Shown: one piece after another, positions 1 to 9,043 of the stretch | How the letters are laid out: each line of letters opens with the position of its first letter | How positions within the stretch are numbered: the stretch's first letter is position 1 | DNA from: Pseudomonas peli | Lineage (GTDB): Bacteria > Pseudomonadota > Gammaproteobacteria > Pseudomonadales > Pseudomonadaceae | Direction of reading: 5' to 3' | Length of the DNA stretch: 64,000 nucleotides | Assembly: GCF_900099645.1 (NCBI RefSeq) | Contig: NZ_FMTL01000001.1 | Span: 620,001 to 684,000, forward strand | Notes under the pieces: model-generated | Database searches by the model: none | What the model saw: the letters and a program-made list of their open reading frames with translations, nothing else | What the model was told of the DNA's origin: nothing | Made by a program: the position numbers and the translations under genes

Positions 1-446
1 CACGCGGCGTGGAAATGGACATAACCGGCAAACTGAGCGAGCGATGGGAACTGCTCGGCACCTACGCCTACACCGATACGGAAATCCTCGATGACCCGGA
101 TAATCAGGGCAACGCACTGGTGAATGCCGCGCAGAATATCGCCAGCCTGTACCTGAACCACCACCTGGCGCTGCCCAGCGACACCGGACAATGGCGAGTA
201 GGCGGCGGCGCGCGCTATGTCGGTGAACGCGCCGGCGATAACGCCAACAGCTTCTGGCTGGACAGCTACACCGTGGCCGATGCGTTTATCAGCTGGGAAA
301 GCCAGCTACTGGGCGACAAGACCCGCCTGCAGCTGAATGCGCGTAACCTGTTCAACCAGGAGTACTACCCATCCAGCGGCGGCAACCTGCGCGTCGCCGT
401 CGGTGAACCGCGCGAACTACGCCTATCGGCCAGCGTCGATTTTTAA
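1..446 (+). CDS. TonB-dependent receptor, C-terminal part only
   Basis: This is the last part (about 147 residues) of an outer-membrane beta-barrel receptor whose start lies before the window. The residues alternate in the way expected of barrel strands. The end carries the usual receptor signature, an NARNLFNQEYY-like strand, and it terminates in phenylalanine (SVDF), the C-terminal residue recognised by the BAM machinery. The family imports ferric siderophores or other large ligands using TonB energy. Nothing in this fragment identifies the ligand; a siderophore receptor is the commonest alternative for this end type. Confidence 0.85.
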   Translation, partial: RGVEMDITGKLSERWELLGTYAYTDTEILDDPDNQGNALVNAAQNIASLYLNHHLALPSDTGQWRVGGGARYVGERAGDNANSFWLDSYTVADAFISWESQLLGDKTRLQLNARNLFNQEYYPSSGGNLRVAVGEPRELRLSASVDF

Positions 447-476
447 CTATTCAGCTCGGTTCAAGGATGAACCAAC

Positions 477-1031
477 TCAGACAAGATCGACCCGCACCAG
501 GGAAACCGGATAGCCCAAGCGCGCAGCAAACTCGTCGAGAAAGCTCTGCTTAAAGCCGGCGTCCGCCCAGTTATTGAAGATAAAGCCCAGGTTGGAAAAC
601 CCGCAGGGCTGCAGAAACAGAAAGCCGTTGATATCGTCTTCATGGCCGCACAGCGGGCAGCGAAAGTTATCGGTATGCCCCGGCATCCAGTCTTCCAGGC
701 TGTCGAATAACCTTTCGCCCACTTCGCGCCGACACTCGGGGCAGCCGGCCTCTTCGAGAAAGTCCGTTGTCGGGGTATAGATACAGCGTTTGTAGATAAT
801 CTCCAGGCCATGCACCGCCTGCCCGAACGGCAACAGCTCGGGACGCTCGACCACCCGCCGCGCGCCCTCGGCAATGCCGTAGCCCATATGTTTGAAGGTG
901 CGGCCACAGGTGGTGAGCTGTTCTTTGATGATGTTCTGCTTGACCAGCCAACGCACGATCAACCGCGCCCGCGCCTCATGGCCGGGAAAGCTGGAAATCT
1001 GCGGCACGATGATCGCCTGCTGCTCACTCAT
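477..1031 (-). CDS. Conserved hypothetical protein with two CxxC zinc-ribbon pairs
   Basis: The 184-residue protein has two cysteine pairs, CPECRR near residue 97 and CPLCGH near residue 124, spaced like a zinc ribbon. No signal peptide or membrane segment is visible. Around the ribbon it is rich in aromatic residues. I do not recognise a characterised family; homologues in Pseudomonas sometimes carry misleading transporter-ATPase labels, but there is no Walker A motif here. It is convergent with the receptor gene (30 bases apart) and divergent from xseA. Function unknown; metal binding is inferred from the cysteines only. Confidence 0.7.
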   Translation of the reverse strand: MSEQQAIIVPQISSFPGHEARARLIVRWLVKQNIIKEQLTTCGRTFKHMGYGIAEGARRVVERPELLPFGQAVHGLEIIYKRCIYTPTTDFLEEAGCPECRREVGERLFDSLEDWMPGHTDNFRCPLCGHEDDINGFLFLQPCGFSNLGFIFNNWADAGFKQSFLDEFAARLGYPVSLVRVDLV

Positions 1032-1136
1032 AACGGGACTCGGTTTGCGCTAAAGGCGCGCAGCTTAAAGGGCTTACAGCGGCGGTCAAGGCCAATCCCC
1101 TATGGCAGGCTGGGCAAAGCATTTACTATGCGGGCC

Positions 1137-2516
1137 ATGATCAAAGATCCCTTCCAACGCCTGAACCTCGACCGCGAGGTGCTCAGCGTCAGTCAACTGA
1201 ACAACCGCGCACGCCTGCTGCTGGAAGATGTATTCGGCGGCATCTGGGTCGAGGGGGAAATCTCCAACCTGGCCAAGCCGGCGTCCGGACACATCTATTT
1301 CACCCTTAAAGATAGCCAGGCTCAGGTGCGCTGCGCGTTGTTCCGGCAGAACGCCGCCAAGGTGCGCCAAGCGCTGCGTGATGGTCTGGCGGTCAAGGTA
1401 CGTGGCAAGGTCTCGCTGTTTGAAGGGCGCGGCGACTACCAGCTGATTCTCGACGCAGTGGAACCTGCGGGCGATGGCGCGCTGCGCCTGGCCTTCGAGG
1501 CGCTGAAAGAAAAGCTTAACGCCGAAGGGCTGTTCGCGACCGAGGCCAAAGTCGCCCTGCCAGCGCACCCGAAACGTATTGGTATTATCAGCTCGCCCAC
1601 CGGCGCGGTGATCCGCGACATCATCAGCGTATTTCGCCGCCGCGCACCGCAAGTCGAACTGACCCTGATCCCTACCGCCGTGCAAGGCCGAGAAGCCACC
1701 GCGCAGATCGTCCGCGCCCTCGGCATAGCCGATAAAAAAGGTTTTGATGCGCTGATCCTGGCCCGCGGCGGCGGTTCGCTGGAAGACCTCTGGTGCTTTA
1801 ACGAAGAACCGGTTGCCCGCGCCATTGCCGCCTGCGTGACGCCCATCGTCAGCGCGGTGGGCCATGAGACCGATGTGTCCATCGCCGATTTTGTCGCCGA
1901 CGTACGCGCACCAACACCTTCCGCCGCCGCCGAGCTACTGGCCCCCGACAGTAGCGAGCTGGTGCAACGCCTGCACAATCTCAAACGCCGCCTGAACCTG
2001 CGCATGCAACACCGCCTGGAACGTGAACGCATGCGCCTGGACGGTTTGCAGCGTCGCTTGCGCCATCCCGGCGAGCGCCTGCGCCAGCACGCCCAGCGCG
2101 TGGATGATCTGGATATGCGCCTGACCCGCGCTTTCGCACGCCAGCTGAATAGCCGTCGCGAACGCCTGAATCACCTGCAAACCCGCCTGCTAAGCCTGCA
2201 TCCGGAACGCAACCTTAAGCTGCTCGATCAACGCCTGCAGGCACTGGCCGAACGCCTGCAACGCAGCATGCGCGAGGGCCTCAAGGCACGCCGCATGCAG
2301 CTGCATAGCCAGGTGCAGACCCTACACGCGGTCAGTCCGCTGGCGACCCTTGGGCGTGGCTACAGCATCCTGCTGGATGAGCGCGGCCGCGCCATCCGCA
2401 ACGCCGCCGACACCCGCCCCGGCCAGCGCCTGAAAGCGCGCCTGGGCAACGGCGAGCTGGATGTGCGGGTCGAAGACAACCATGTGCAGCCGGTTACCCT
2501 CTCGCTGCTCGATTGA
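1137..2516 (+). CDS. xseA: Exodeoxyribonuclease VII large subunit
   Basis: XseA is the large subunit of exonuclease VII, which with several XseB subunits degrades single-stranded DNA in both directions in the cytoplasm. The sequence shows the N-terminal OB-fold (residues 1-110, GIWVEGEISNL), the catalytic core with GRGGGSLEDLW and GHETD near residues 242-246, and then a long arginine-rich coiled coil to the C-terminal domain. The start at 1137 (MIKDPFQRL) gives 459 residues, the usual Pseudomonas length; an in-frame ATG nine bases upstream is possible. A longer reading upstream overlaps the divergent gene and was not used. The M23 peptidase gene follows after 18 bases. Confidence 0.96.
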   Translation: MIKDPFQRLNLDREVLSVSQLNNRARLLLEDVFGGIWVEGEISNLAKPASGHIYFTLKDSQAQVRCALFRQNAAKVRQALRDGLAVKVRGKVSLFEGRGDYQLILDAVEPAGDGALRLAFEALKEKLNAEGLFATEAKVALPAHPKRIGIISSPTGAVIRDIISVFRRRAPQVELTLIPTAVQGREATAQIVRALGIADKKGFDALILARGGGSLEDLWCFNEEPVARAIAACVTPIVSAVGHETDVSIADFVADVRAPTPSAAAELLAPDSSELVQRLHNLKRRLNLRMQHRLERERMRLDGLQRRLRHPGERLRQHAQRVDDLDMRLTRAFARQLNSRRERLNHLQTRLLSLHPERNLKLLDQRLQALAERLQRSMREGLKARRMQLHSQVQTLHAVSPLATLGRGYSILLDERGRAIRNAADTRPGQRLKARLGNGELDVRVEDNHVQPVTLSLLD

Positions 2517-2534
2517 TTTCCACACAGGTCCCCC

Positions 2535-3359
2535 ATGCGTCCATTCACCCTGCTCACCCTGTTCTGCCTTGCCCTGCCCGTCCACGCCGAAGGTTTTATC
2601 AGCCGACTGCTCAATAAACCCGTGCCCGGCGGCGTGGCGGTAGTCGATCTAGGGCCAGCAGCCAGCGCACCCAGCGTGCGCTATCAGAACAAGCCGGTGC
2701 TGGTGATTCACGAGGATCAGCAACGCTGGATCGCCATTGTCGGTATTCCGCTGAGCATCAAGCCGGGCAGCCAACAGATCAACGTCAACGGCAGCCAGAC
2801 ACTGAGCTTTCAGGTGGGCAGCAAGCATTACGTCGAACAGCGCATCACCATCAAAAATCAACAGCAGGTCAACCCAAACGCCAAGAACCTTGCGCGCATT
2901 GAACGCGAACTGGCCGAACAGACCCGCGCCTACCAACAGTTCAGTCCTCGCCAGCCAAGCAACCTGCTGTTCGACAAGCCGGTCAACGGGCCGCTATCCA
3001 GCCCCTTCGGCCTGCGCCGCTTTTTCAACGGTGAGGAGCGCAACCCGCACTCCGGGCTGGACTTCGCCGCCAATAGCGGCACGCCGATAAAGGCCCCGGC
3101 CGCAGGCAAGGTGATCCTGACTGGCGACTACTTCTTTAACGGTAAAACCGTTTTTATCGACCACGGCCAGGGCCTGATCAGCATGTTCTGCCACCTCTCG
3201 GCCATCGGCGTAAAAGTCGGTGATGAAATTCCCCGTGGCGGCGTACTCGGCAACGTCGGCGCCACCGGTCGCGCCACCGGGCCGCATCTGCACTGGAACG
3301 TCAGCCTGAATGATGCCCGCGTCGATCCCGCGATCTTTATCGGTGCGTTCAAGCCCTGA
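2535..3359 (+). CDS. M23 family metallopeptidase (LytM type), secreted
   Basis: A 274-residue periplasmic or envelope peptidase with a signal peptide ending about residue 18 (ALPVHA). The C-terminal domain has all zinc and catalytic motifs of peptidase family M23: H172-x3-D176 (HSGLDF), H220 and the HLH triplet at 251-253. Active members cut peptide crossbridges in peptidoglycan. The N-terminal half (residues 25-140) resembles the beta-rich LytM-associated domain of related Pseudomonas proteins. It probably shares a transcript with xseA. The next gene has its own sigma-28 promoter, so it need not be cotranscribed. Confidence 0.92.
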   Translation: MRPFTLLTLFCLALPVHAEGFISRLLNKPVPGGVAVVDLGPAASAPSVRYQNKPVLVIHEDQQRWIAIVGIPLSIKPGSQQINVNGSQTLSFQVGSKHYVEQRITIKNQQQVNPNAKNLARIERELAEQTRAYQQFSPRQPSNLLFDKPVNGPLSSPFGLRRFFNGEERNPHSGLDFAANSGTPIKAPAAGKVILTGDYFFNGKTVFIDHGQGLISMFCHLSAIGVKVGDEIPRGGVLGNVGATGRATGPHLHWNVSLNDARVDPAIFIGAFKP

Positions 3360-3388
3360 CCGTTCGTCGACCTACCCACCCGAGCCTA

Positions 3389-3415
3389 TCAAGCCTTTTC
3401 AGCGCAGGCCGATTA
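3389..3415 (+). promoter_or_regulatory. Sigma-28 (FliA) promoter of the flagellin-peptidase gene
   Basis: TCAAG at 3389-3393, a 14-base spacer and GCCGATTA at 3408-3415 match the FliA promoter pattern (TCAAG/TAAA, about 14-15 bases, GCCGATAA) almost perfectly. The start codon follows about 48 bases after the -10 box. FliA promoters drive late flagellar genes after hook completion, which fits a filament protein. Confidence 0.85.
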
Positions 3416-3463
3416 CGCCTGTGACGCCGGGCTTTCCGTCCGGCCGAGCGGGTACACACGTAG

Positions 3464-5140
3464 ATGCTGACGGTTAACACCAACATCTCGTCGTCGTTCA
3501 CGCGCCGCCAATTGGAGAGCAACAGCACAGCACTTGGTACTTCGCTGCAGCGCCTGTCCACCGGACAGCGCATCAACAGCGCCAAAGACGATGCTGCTGG
3601 ACTGCAAATCTCCAACCGTTTGACCTCGCAAGTGCGGGGGCTGAACGTGGCCACGCGCAATGCGAACGACGGCATATCGCTGCTGCAGGTAGCGGAAGGC
3701 GCTTTACAAAGCGTCACCGACGCCCTGCAGCGCATTCGCTCGCTCGGCTTGCAGGCCATGAACGGCTCCAACGGTGCCAGTGAGCGCACTGCACTGGATC
3801 AAGAAGCGCAGCAGCTGTTGCAGGAAATCAACCGCGTCAACGAAACCACTACCTTTGCTGGTCGCAAAGTATTTGACCAAGGTACCTTTTCAGTCCTTGG
3901 CGACCCGGATCAGCGTGCCGTATTGAACGCCCTCAAAGGCTTCTGGATCAGCGAAGGTGAGCAGCGGGTATTCGACGCCTTCGGGCTGACGGCCGATGGC
4001 GCCGAACTGGAAATAACCTTTACCAATGATTCATCCAGCCAAAACCTGGCCTCTGTATCTGGCACATCCGGTGCCGGCGGCAAAATTTTTGACCAGGTTC
4101 TGAACGTCAACCTGGCTTACTTCGATGCCTCAACCCTGCCCAACGGCGGCAGCACACCGCAATATACCGATCGAGTCATCGCGCATGAGATGGCGCATGC
4201 CGTCATGGGCCGCACGATGAATTTCGCCGGTTTACCCAGTTGGTTTATTGAGGGCACTGCAGAAGCGCTGCAAGGCGCGGACGAGCGCCTTGCAGGAGAC
4301 ACCGCTGGAGGCACCAATACTGCGACCATTCTGGCGGCATTTAATGCCGACGATGTCAGCGCTTCGGCCGGTTATTCCGGCGGTTACGCTGCCGTGCGGT
4401 ATATGCATGAAGAAATAAAAGCGGCGGGTGGCAAAGGCATCAAAGACATCATGGGTTACCTGCAAAAAAACAGCGGTTCTACCCTGGATCAAGCCCTGAC
4501 CAACGCCAGTAAAGGCGCCTTCAGCAGCCTGGCGGACTTCAGCACTCAGTTCAATGCCGATGCCGCGGCCTATGTTGCAGGACTGGACCTGAGCAACGCG
4601 GACACTGGGGCGATTGGCGGCTTCGACGCTGACGGTGGCAATGTCCTCACCGCCGAGAATGTGCTGCCCAACCAAGGCACTGGGCTCCCGGGTTCCAAGG
4701 GCTTTACGCTGGTCGAACCGGAGCTGTTCAACACCAACGGTGTGGGCGGCAACACCCTCACCCAGCTCCAAGTCGGGGCTCAGGCCTATGAAACGATCCA
4801 GATCGGCTTCAGCTCATTCAGTGCAGATGCGATGGCCTTGGGCCGCCTGGACCTCGGTAAGACACCCGGCCTGGCGGTGATGGACATTGATGACGCACTG
4901 GCCTACATCGACCGCCAACGCGGCTACATGGGTGCGTTACAAAACCGCCTGGAAAGCACCATCAACAACCTGCAAAGCATCGCTGAAAACGCTGCCGCCA
5001 GCCGCTCACGCATTCTCGACACCGACTTTGCAGCTGAAACTTCTAACCTGGTTTCTCGCCAGATTATCGAGCAGGCCGCGCAAAGCGTCCTTGCGCAGGC
5101 TAACCAGCGCCCTCAGGCGGTCCTCAGCTTGCTTGGCTAA
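3464..5140 (+). CDS. Flagellin with inserted zinc-metallopeptidase domain (flagellinolysin-like)
   Basis: The 558-residue protein begins and ends as a flagellin: residues 1 to about 143 form the D0/D1 N-terminal part ([27 protein letters not shown]) and residues about 459 to 558 the C-terminal part, ending [14 protein letters not shown]. Between them the variable surface domain is replaced by a peptidase-like domain with H241-E242-x-x-H245 followed by a WFIEGTAE segment; E263 or E267 is the likely third zinc ligand, as in gluzincins. Proteolytic flagellins (flagellinolysins, peptidase related to M9B collagenases) are known from other bacteria and build enzymatically active filaments. Secretion would be by the flagellar export system, as no signal peptide is present. 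The gene stands alone between a peptidase and a channel gene, not in a flagellar cluster, suggesting acquisition as an accessory filament subunit. Activity and substrate are inferred. Confidence 0.9.
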   Translation: MLTVNTNISSSFTRRQLESNSTALGTSLQRLSTGQRINSAKDDAAGLQISNRLTSQVRGLNVATRNANDGISLLQVAEGALQSVTDALQRIRSLGLQAMNGSNGASERTALDQEAQQLLQEINRVNETTTFAGRKVFDQGTFSVLGDPDQRAVLNALKGFWISEGEQRVFDAFGLTADGAELEITFTNDSSSQNLASVSGTSGAGGKIFDQVLNVNLAYFDASTLPNGGSTPQYTDRVIAHEMAHAVMGRTMNFAGLPSWFIEGTAEALQGADERLAGDTAGGTNTATILAAFNADDVSASAGYSGGYAAVRYMHEEIKAAGGKGIKDIMGYLQKNSGSTLDQALTNASKGAFSSLADFSTQFNADAAAYVAGLDLSNADTGAIGGFDADGGNVLTAENVLPNQGTGLPGSKGFTLVEPELFNTNGVGGNTLTQLQVGAQAYETIQIGFSSFSADAMALGRLDLGKTPGLAVMDIDDALAYIDRQRGYMGALQNRLESTINNLQSIAENAAASRSRILDTDFAAETSNLVSRQIIEQAAQSVLAQANQRPQAVLSLLG

Positions 5141-5253
5141 GCCCAATGCAACAACGCCCTAAGACACGTCCAGCAACCAAGCCACCCTGCCCAATGAGTG
5201 CTCGTTTGATAAGGTTGCTTTGTTATTAAGTTGAGCGAGCCCCAAGGAGCGGC

Positions 5254-6510
5254 ATGAACGACCTGTACAGCAACACCCAACAGTGGCTTGAGCATTACCC
5301 CTCACTCTATAGCCTGACCGGCATCTCGCTGCTGCTACTGGCAGCCTGGTTGGCCAACTGGGTGGTCAAGCGCATTCTTCTGCGCGGCCTGTACCGCGCA
5401 CTCAAGGCCACGCCGATTGGCCAGGACGGCAGCCTGCATGACTCGCGGGTGATCGCACGACTGGCAAACATTGTTCCTGCGCTGATCATTTCCGCCGGCA
5501 TCACCCTGGTGCCCAACCTGCCGGAAGCAGCCGTGGCGGTAACCGGTAACGTGTGTAGCGCCTTTATCGTACTGACCATCGCTCTGGCCATCAGCGGCGT
5601 GCTGACGCTGCTCAACAACAGCTACCAGAAGCGCCCGAATGCTCACCTGAAGCCGATAAAGGGCTATGTGCAGGTGGTGAAGATTCTGCTTTTCGCGATT
5701 GCCGCAATACTCATGGTCGCCAGCCTGATCGACCGCTCACCGCTGATTCTGCTGTCTGGCCTGGGCGCAATGGCCGCTGTACTGATGCTGATTTTTCAGG
5801 ACACCTTGCTGTCCCTGGTCGCCAGCGTGCAGATTTCCTCCAGCGACATTGTGCGCGTCGGTGACTGGATCGAGATGCCACAGTTGAACGCCGACGGCGA
5901 TGTCATCGATATCGCCCTGCACACGGTCAAGGTGCAGAACTGGGACAAAACCATCACCACCATCCCGACCAAACGCTTTATCAGCGACCCGTTCAAGAAT
6001 TGGCGCGGGATGCAGGAGTCCGGTGGAAGGCGAATCAAGCGCAGCCTGTTGCTTGACCAAACCAGCATCAGCTTCCTCAGCCCAGAGCAGATCACCCGCC
6101 TGCAGCGTTTTCTGCTGCTCGGCCAGTACCTGAACAGCAAGCAGAGCGAGCTGCTCAGCTGGAACAGCGCACTGGCAGAGGCCAGCAAGGAGCCGGCAAA
6201 TACCCGGCGGGTCACCAACATCGGCACCTTCCGCGCTTACGTAGAGCACTACCTGCGTCAGCACCCCGGTATCCACCAGGAGATGACCCAGCTGGTCAGG
6301 CAGATGAACCCAACCGCAGATGGCCTGCCGCTGGAACTCTACTGCTTCACCAACACCATCGCCTGGGCACGCTATGAGGCCATTCAATCGGATATCTTCG
6401 ACCACCTGTTGGCGATCCTTCCCGAGTTCGGTTTGCGGGTCTTCCAGCACCCGAGCGGGGCGGACATGCGTGAACTGAAACATAACCTGCTGCCGGGCAC
6501 CCAGCCTTGA
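5254..6510 (+). CDS. Mechanosensitive ion channel, MscS superfamily (YbdG type)
   Basis: This 418-residue inner-membrane protein has several N-terminal hydrophobic segments (about residues 18-40, 68-90, 95-117, 140-160, 165-190) followed by the MscS beta domain with a segment reading VGDWIEMP and the later ITTIPTKRFISDPFKNW motif typical of YbdG-like channels. These channels open under membrane tension and release solutes during hypo-osmotic shock. The length is close to the 415 residues of E. coli YbdG. A good ribosome site (AAGGAG) precedes the start. It is monocistronic as far as can be seen; the 113 bases before it contain no clear terminator for the flagellin gene. Confidence 0.9.
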   Translation: MNDLYSNTQQWLEHYPSLYSLTGISLLLLAAWLANWVVKRILLRGLYRALKATPIGQDGSLHDSRVIARLANIVPALIISAGITLVPNLPEAAVAVTGNVCSAFIVLTIALAISGVLTLLNNSYQKRPNAHLKPIKGYVQVVKILLFAIAAILMVASLIDRSPLILLSGLGAMAAVLMLIFQDTLLSLVASVQISSSDIVRVGDWIEMPQLNADGDVIDIALHTVKVQNWDKTITTIPTKRFISDPFKNWRGMQESGGRRIKRSLLLDQTSISFLSPEQITRLQRFLLLGQYLNSKQSELLSWNSALAEASKEPANTRRVTNIGTFRAYVEHYLRQHPGIHQEMTQLVRQMNPTADGLPLELYCFTNTIAWARYEAIQSDIFDHLLAILPEFGLRVFQHPSGADMRELKHNLLPGTQP

Positions 6511-6672
6511 AGCCACAGCGGGCGGCCGAAACACCTGAGCCACCCGCAATCCAAACGCTTACCCACGACTTTTTACGCAAAATTAATCGCCTAAAAACAC
6601 CTAAACCGCACTCAAACACCAATTTTTCAGCATTGCTTGCCAGCTTTGACCTCAGAGATTAGGGTTGGCGCT

Positions 6673-6750
6673 ATGAACACCTACCACACCCTTATTCTGC
6701 TGCGCCAACACGCCAACCTCTGCCTGGTAAGCCAGCGACTGCGTGGCTGA
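6673..6750 (+). CDS. Candidate leuA leader peptide with following hairpin
   Basis: A 25-codon reading frame lies 81 bases before leuA. It has six leucine codons, four of them in positions 7-18 (LILL and LCL), plus isoleucine and valine. Leucine biosynthesis genes are often controlled by translation of a leucine-rich leader peptide that sets an attenuator. GCGTGG at 6741-6746, overlapping the end of the frame, can pair with CCACGC at 6761-6766, and T-rich stretches follow (6775-6795), but I cannot fold a convincing strong terminator by eye. The ribosome site is weak. The remaining intergenic DNA (6511-6672) is AT-richer and holds a possible promoter, TTGCCA at 6637 and TAGGGT at 6660. Confidence 0.55.
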   Translation: MNTYHTLILLRQHANLCLVSQRLRG

Positions 6751-6831
6751 ATTTTCACGCCCACGCCCTGCCCTGTTTTCTCAGTTTTTGCCCGGCTCGC
6801 CGCTTGCAGCCGCGCCACAAGGATCAACACC

Positions 6832-8502
6832 ATGAGCATGCTTAAAGACCCGTCCAGTAAGTACCGCCCGTTCACCCAGATCCAGATTCCAGACCGTACC
6901 TGGCCAGACCAGATCATCGACAAGGCGCCGATCTGGCTGTCCACCGACCTGCGTGATGGCAACCAGTCGCTGATCGAGCCGATGGACGCCGAGAAGAAGA
7001 TGCGCTTCTTCAAGTGCCTGCTGGCCGTGGGTCTGAAGGAAATCGAAGTCGGCTTCCCGTCCGCTTCGCAGACGGATTTCGACTTCGTTCGCGAGCTGAT
7101 CGAAGGCGGCCACATCCCGGATGACGTGACCATCCAGGTGCTGACCCAGGCCCGTGACGACCTTATCGAGCGCACCTTCGAGTCGCTGAAAGGCGCCAAG
7201 AAGGCCATCGTCCACTACTACAACGCCTGTGCGCCGAGCTTCCGCAAGATCGTCTTCAACCAGGACAAGGCCGGTGTCAAAGCCATCGCCGTGGCCGCTG
7301 GCACCACCATCAAACGCCTGGCCGATGCTGCGCCGGAAACCCAGTGGGGCTTCGAGTACTCGCCGGAAGTGTTCAGCAGCACCGAAATCGACTTTGCCGT
7401 CGAGGTGTGTAACGCGGTGATTAACGTGTTCCAGCCGAATCCGGCAAACAAGCTGATCCTCAACCTGCCAGCGACCATCGAGTGCGCCACACCGAATAAC
7501 TACGCCGACCAGATCGAGTGGTTCGGTCGTCACGTCGACCGCCGTGACAGCGTGCTGATCAGCGTGCACACCCACAATGACCGTGGCACCGGCGTCGCCG
7601 CGTCCGAGCTGGCCGTCATGGCCGGCGCCGACCGCGTGGAAGGCTGCCTGTTCGGCAACGGCGAGCGTACCGGCAACGTCTGCCTGGTGACCCTGGCGCT
7701 GAATCTCTACACCCAGGGCGTTGACCCCGAGCTGGACTTCTCCGACATCGACGCCGTGCGCAAGCTGGTCGAAGACTGCAACCAAATTCCGGTGCACCCG
7801 CGCCATCCGTACGTAGGTGACCTGGTGCATACCGCTTTCTCCGGCTCGCACCAGGATGCGATCCGCAAAGGCTTCGCCCAGCAGCAGGCCGATGCAGTCT
7901 GGGAAGTGCCGTACCTGCCGATCGACCCGGCCGATATCGGCCGTGATTACGAGGCGGTGATCCGCGTCAACAGCCAGTCCGGCAAGGGCGGTATCACTTT
8001 CCTGCTGGAGCAGGAATACGGCATCAACCTGCCGCGCCGTATGCAGATCGAATTCAGCCAGGTGGTGCAAAAAGAAACCGACCGCCTCGGCCTGGAGATG
8101 ACCGCCGCGCAAATCTACACGCTGCTCGAAACCGAGTACCTGCATGCCACCGCACCCTATGCGCTGAAAGGCCACCGCCTGCAGGAAGAAAATGGCACCA
8201 GCGCGGTCGATGTGGAAGTCATCAATGCCGGGGAAACCCAGCATTGGCGCGGGATCGGCAAAGGCCCGCTGGAAGCCCTGGTTGCCGGCCTGCCGGTAGA
8301 CGTGGAAATCATGGACTACAGCGAGCACGCCATCGGCGCCGGCACTAATGCCAAAGCGGCGGCTTATATCGAGCTGCGCGTCAACGGAGGCCGCGCGCTG
8401 CATGGCGTCGGCATAGACGAAAACCTGACTACCGCGAGCTTCCGCGCGCTTTTTAGCGCGTTGAATCGCGCCCTCGGCCAGGCAGCCGAGCAAGCTGCCT
8501 GA
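6832..8502 (+). CDS. leuA: 2-isopropylmalate synthase
   Basis: LeuA condenses acetyl-CoA with 2-oxoisovalerate, the first committed step of leucine synthesis in the cytoplasm. The 556-residue protein has the catalytic TIM barrel ([11 protein letters not shown] near residue 45 with the metal and substrate residues, and the HTHND metal-binding motif near residue 247) and the C-terminal regulatory domain through which leucine inhibits. The length and the N-terminus ([12 protein letters not shown]) match the LeuA form usual in Pseudomonas. It is preceded by a leucine-rich candidate leader peptide, which suggests attenuation. Confidence 0.97.
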   Translation: MSMLKDPSSKYRPFTQIQIPDRTWPDQIIDKAPIWLSTDLRDGNQSLIEPMDAEKKMRFFKCLLAVGLKEIEVGFPSASQTDFDFVRELIEGGHIPDDVTIQVLTQARDDLIERTFESLKGAKKAIVHYYNACAPSFRKIVFNQDKAGVKAIAVAAGTTIKRLADAAPETQWGFEYSPEVFSSTEIDFAVEVCNAVINVFQPNPANKLILNLPATIECATPNNYADQIEWFGRHVDRRDSVLISVHTHNDRGTGVAASELAVMAGADRVEGCLFGNGERTGNVCLVTLALNLYTQGVDPELDFSDIDAVRKLVEDCNQIPVHPRHPYVGDLVHTAFSGSHQDAIRKGFAQQQADAVWEVPYLPIDPADIGRDYEAVIRVNSQSGKGGITFLLEQEYGINLPRRMQIEFSQVVQKETDRLGLEMTAAQIYTLLETEYLHATAPYALKGHRLQEENGTSAVDVEVINAGETQHWRGIGKGPLEALVAGLPVDVEIMDYSEHAIGAGTNAKAAAYIELRVNGGRALHGVGIDENLTTASFRALFSALNRALGQAAEQAA

Positions 8503-8555
8503 TAGGCACCGGGCGCTGGCGGACGCTCTCCGCTAGCGACCCAATACTCTACTGC

Positions 8556-8924
8556 TCATTCGCTCTGCTGCTGCCAGTGACTACGCCCCCACTCACACAT
8601 GGCAGCCAGCACCGGCTGCAACGTGGCACCATGCTCAGTCACGCAATATTCCACTCGCGGCGGTACCTCAGCGAATACAGTTCGGGTTAGCACGCCGACA
8701 CGCTCCAATTCACGCAGCTGCTGAGTCAGCATCTTCTCGGTGATGTCCGGCACCAACCGTTTCAGCTCTGAAAAGCGCAGCGGCCCGTTGAGCAGGCGAT
8801 ACACCAGCAGGGCCTTCCACTTGCCACCTATCACCTCCAAGGTGACATCCATCGGCGTGCTATAGACCTTATCGCCTTGCATCAGACGCTTGTTCTCAAC
8901 CGTCCCGGCTTGTTGCTCAGCCAT
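8556..8924 (-). CDS. HxlR-family transcriptional regulator
   Basis: A 122-residue winged-helix protein of the HxlR/DUF24 family. It shows the family core VIGGKWKALLVYRLLNGPLRF (helices and wing beginning near residue 31) and LTQQLRELERVGVLTR. HxlR regulators often repress or activate an adjacent divergent oxidoreductase gene in response to electrophiles or oxidants, in some cases through a cysteine. Here an Old Yellow Enzyme gene is divergent, 120 bases away, with dyad sequences between them, so that gene is the probable target. The effector is not known. Confidence 0.9.
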   Translation of the reverse strand: MAEQQAGTVENKRLMQGDKVYSTPMDVTLEVIGGKWKALLVYRLLNGPLRFSELKRLVPDITEKMLTQQLRELERVGVLTRTVFAEVPPRVEYCVTEHGATLQPVLAAMCEWGRSHWQQQSE

Positions 8925-8938
8925 TAATGGTTACCTTT

Positions 8939-8969
8939 AAGTAAGTTACCGCCTTTATCGTACGTACTT
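8939..8969. promoter_or_regulatory. Dyad operator candidate between hxlR-type gene and reductase gene
   Basis: AAGTAAGTTAC at 8939-8949 is mirrored by GTACGTACTT at 8960-8969, and a GTTACC motif occurs twice (8930 and 8945). The dyad lies just upstream of a possible reductase -10 box, CATAAT at 8990-8995. Placement between divergent regulator and target suggests the HxlR-family protein binds here; this is inference. Confidence 0.45.
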
Positions 8970-9043
8970 CCTAAAAAGATTGCCACGCGCATAATAGCTG
9001 CCTTGGCCTATACAGCCACTTCGAAGACCTTGATGGAGGCTTT

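Noticed and set aside
810..1136. N-terminal extension of xseA
   Set aside because: It overlaps the divergent zinc-ribbon gene, lacks family similarity, and the start at 1137 gives the normal length.
6781..8493. Long open frame antisense to leuA (about 570 codons)
   Set aside because: It is the mirror of a strongly conserved enzyme gene in GC-rich DNA; composition and lack of any family signature show it is a shadow.
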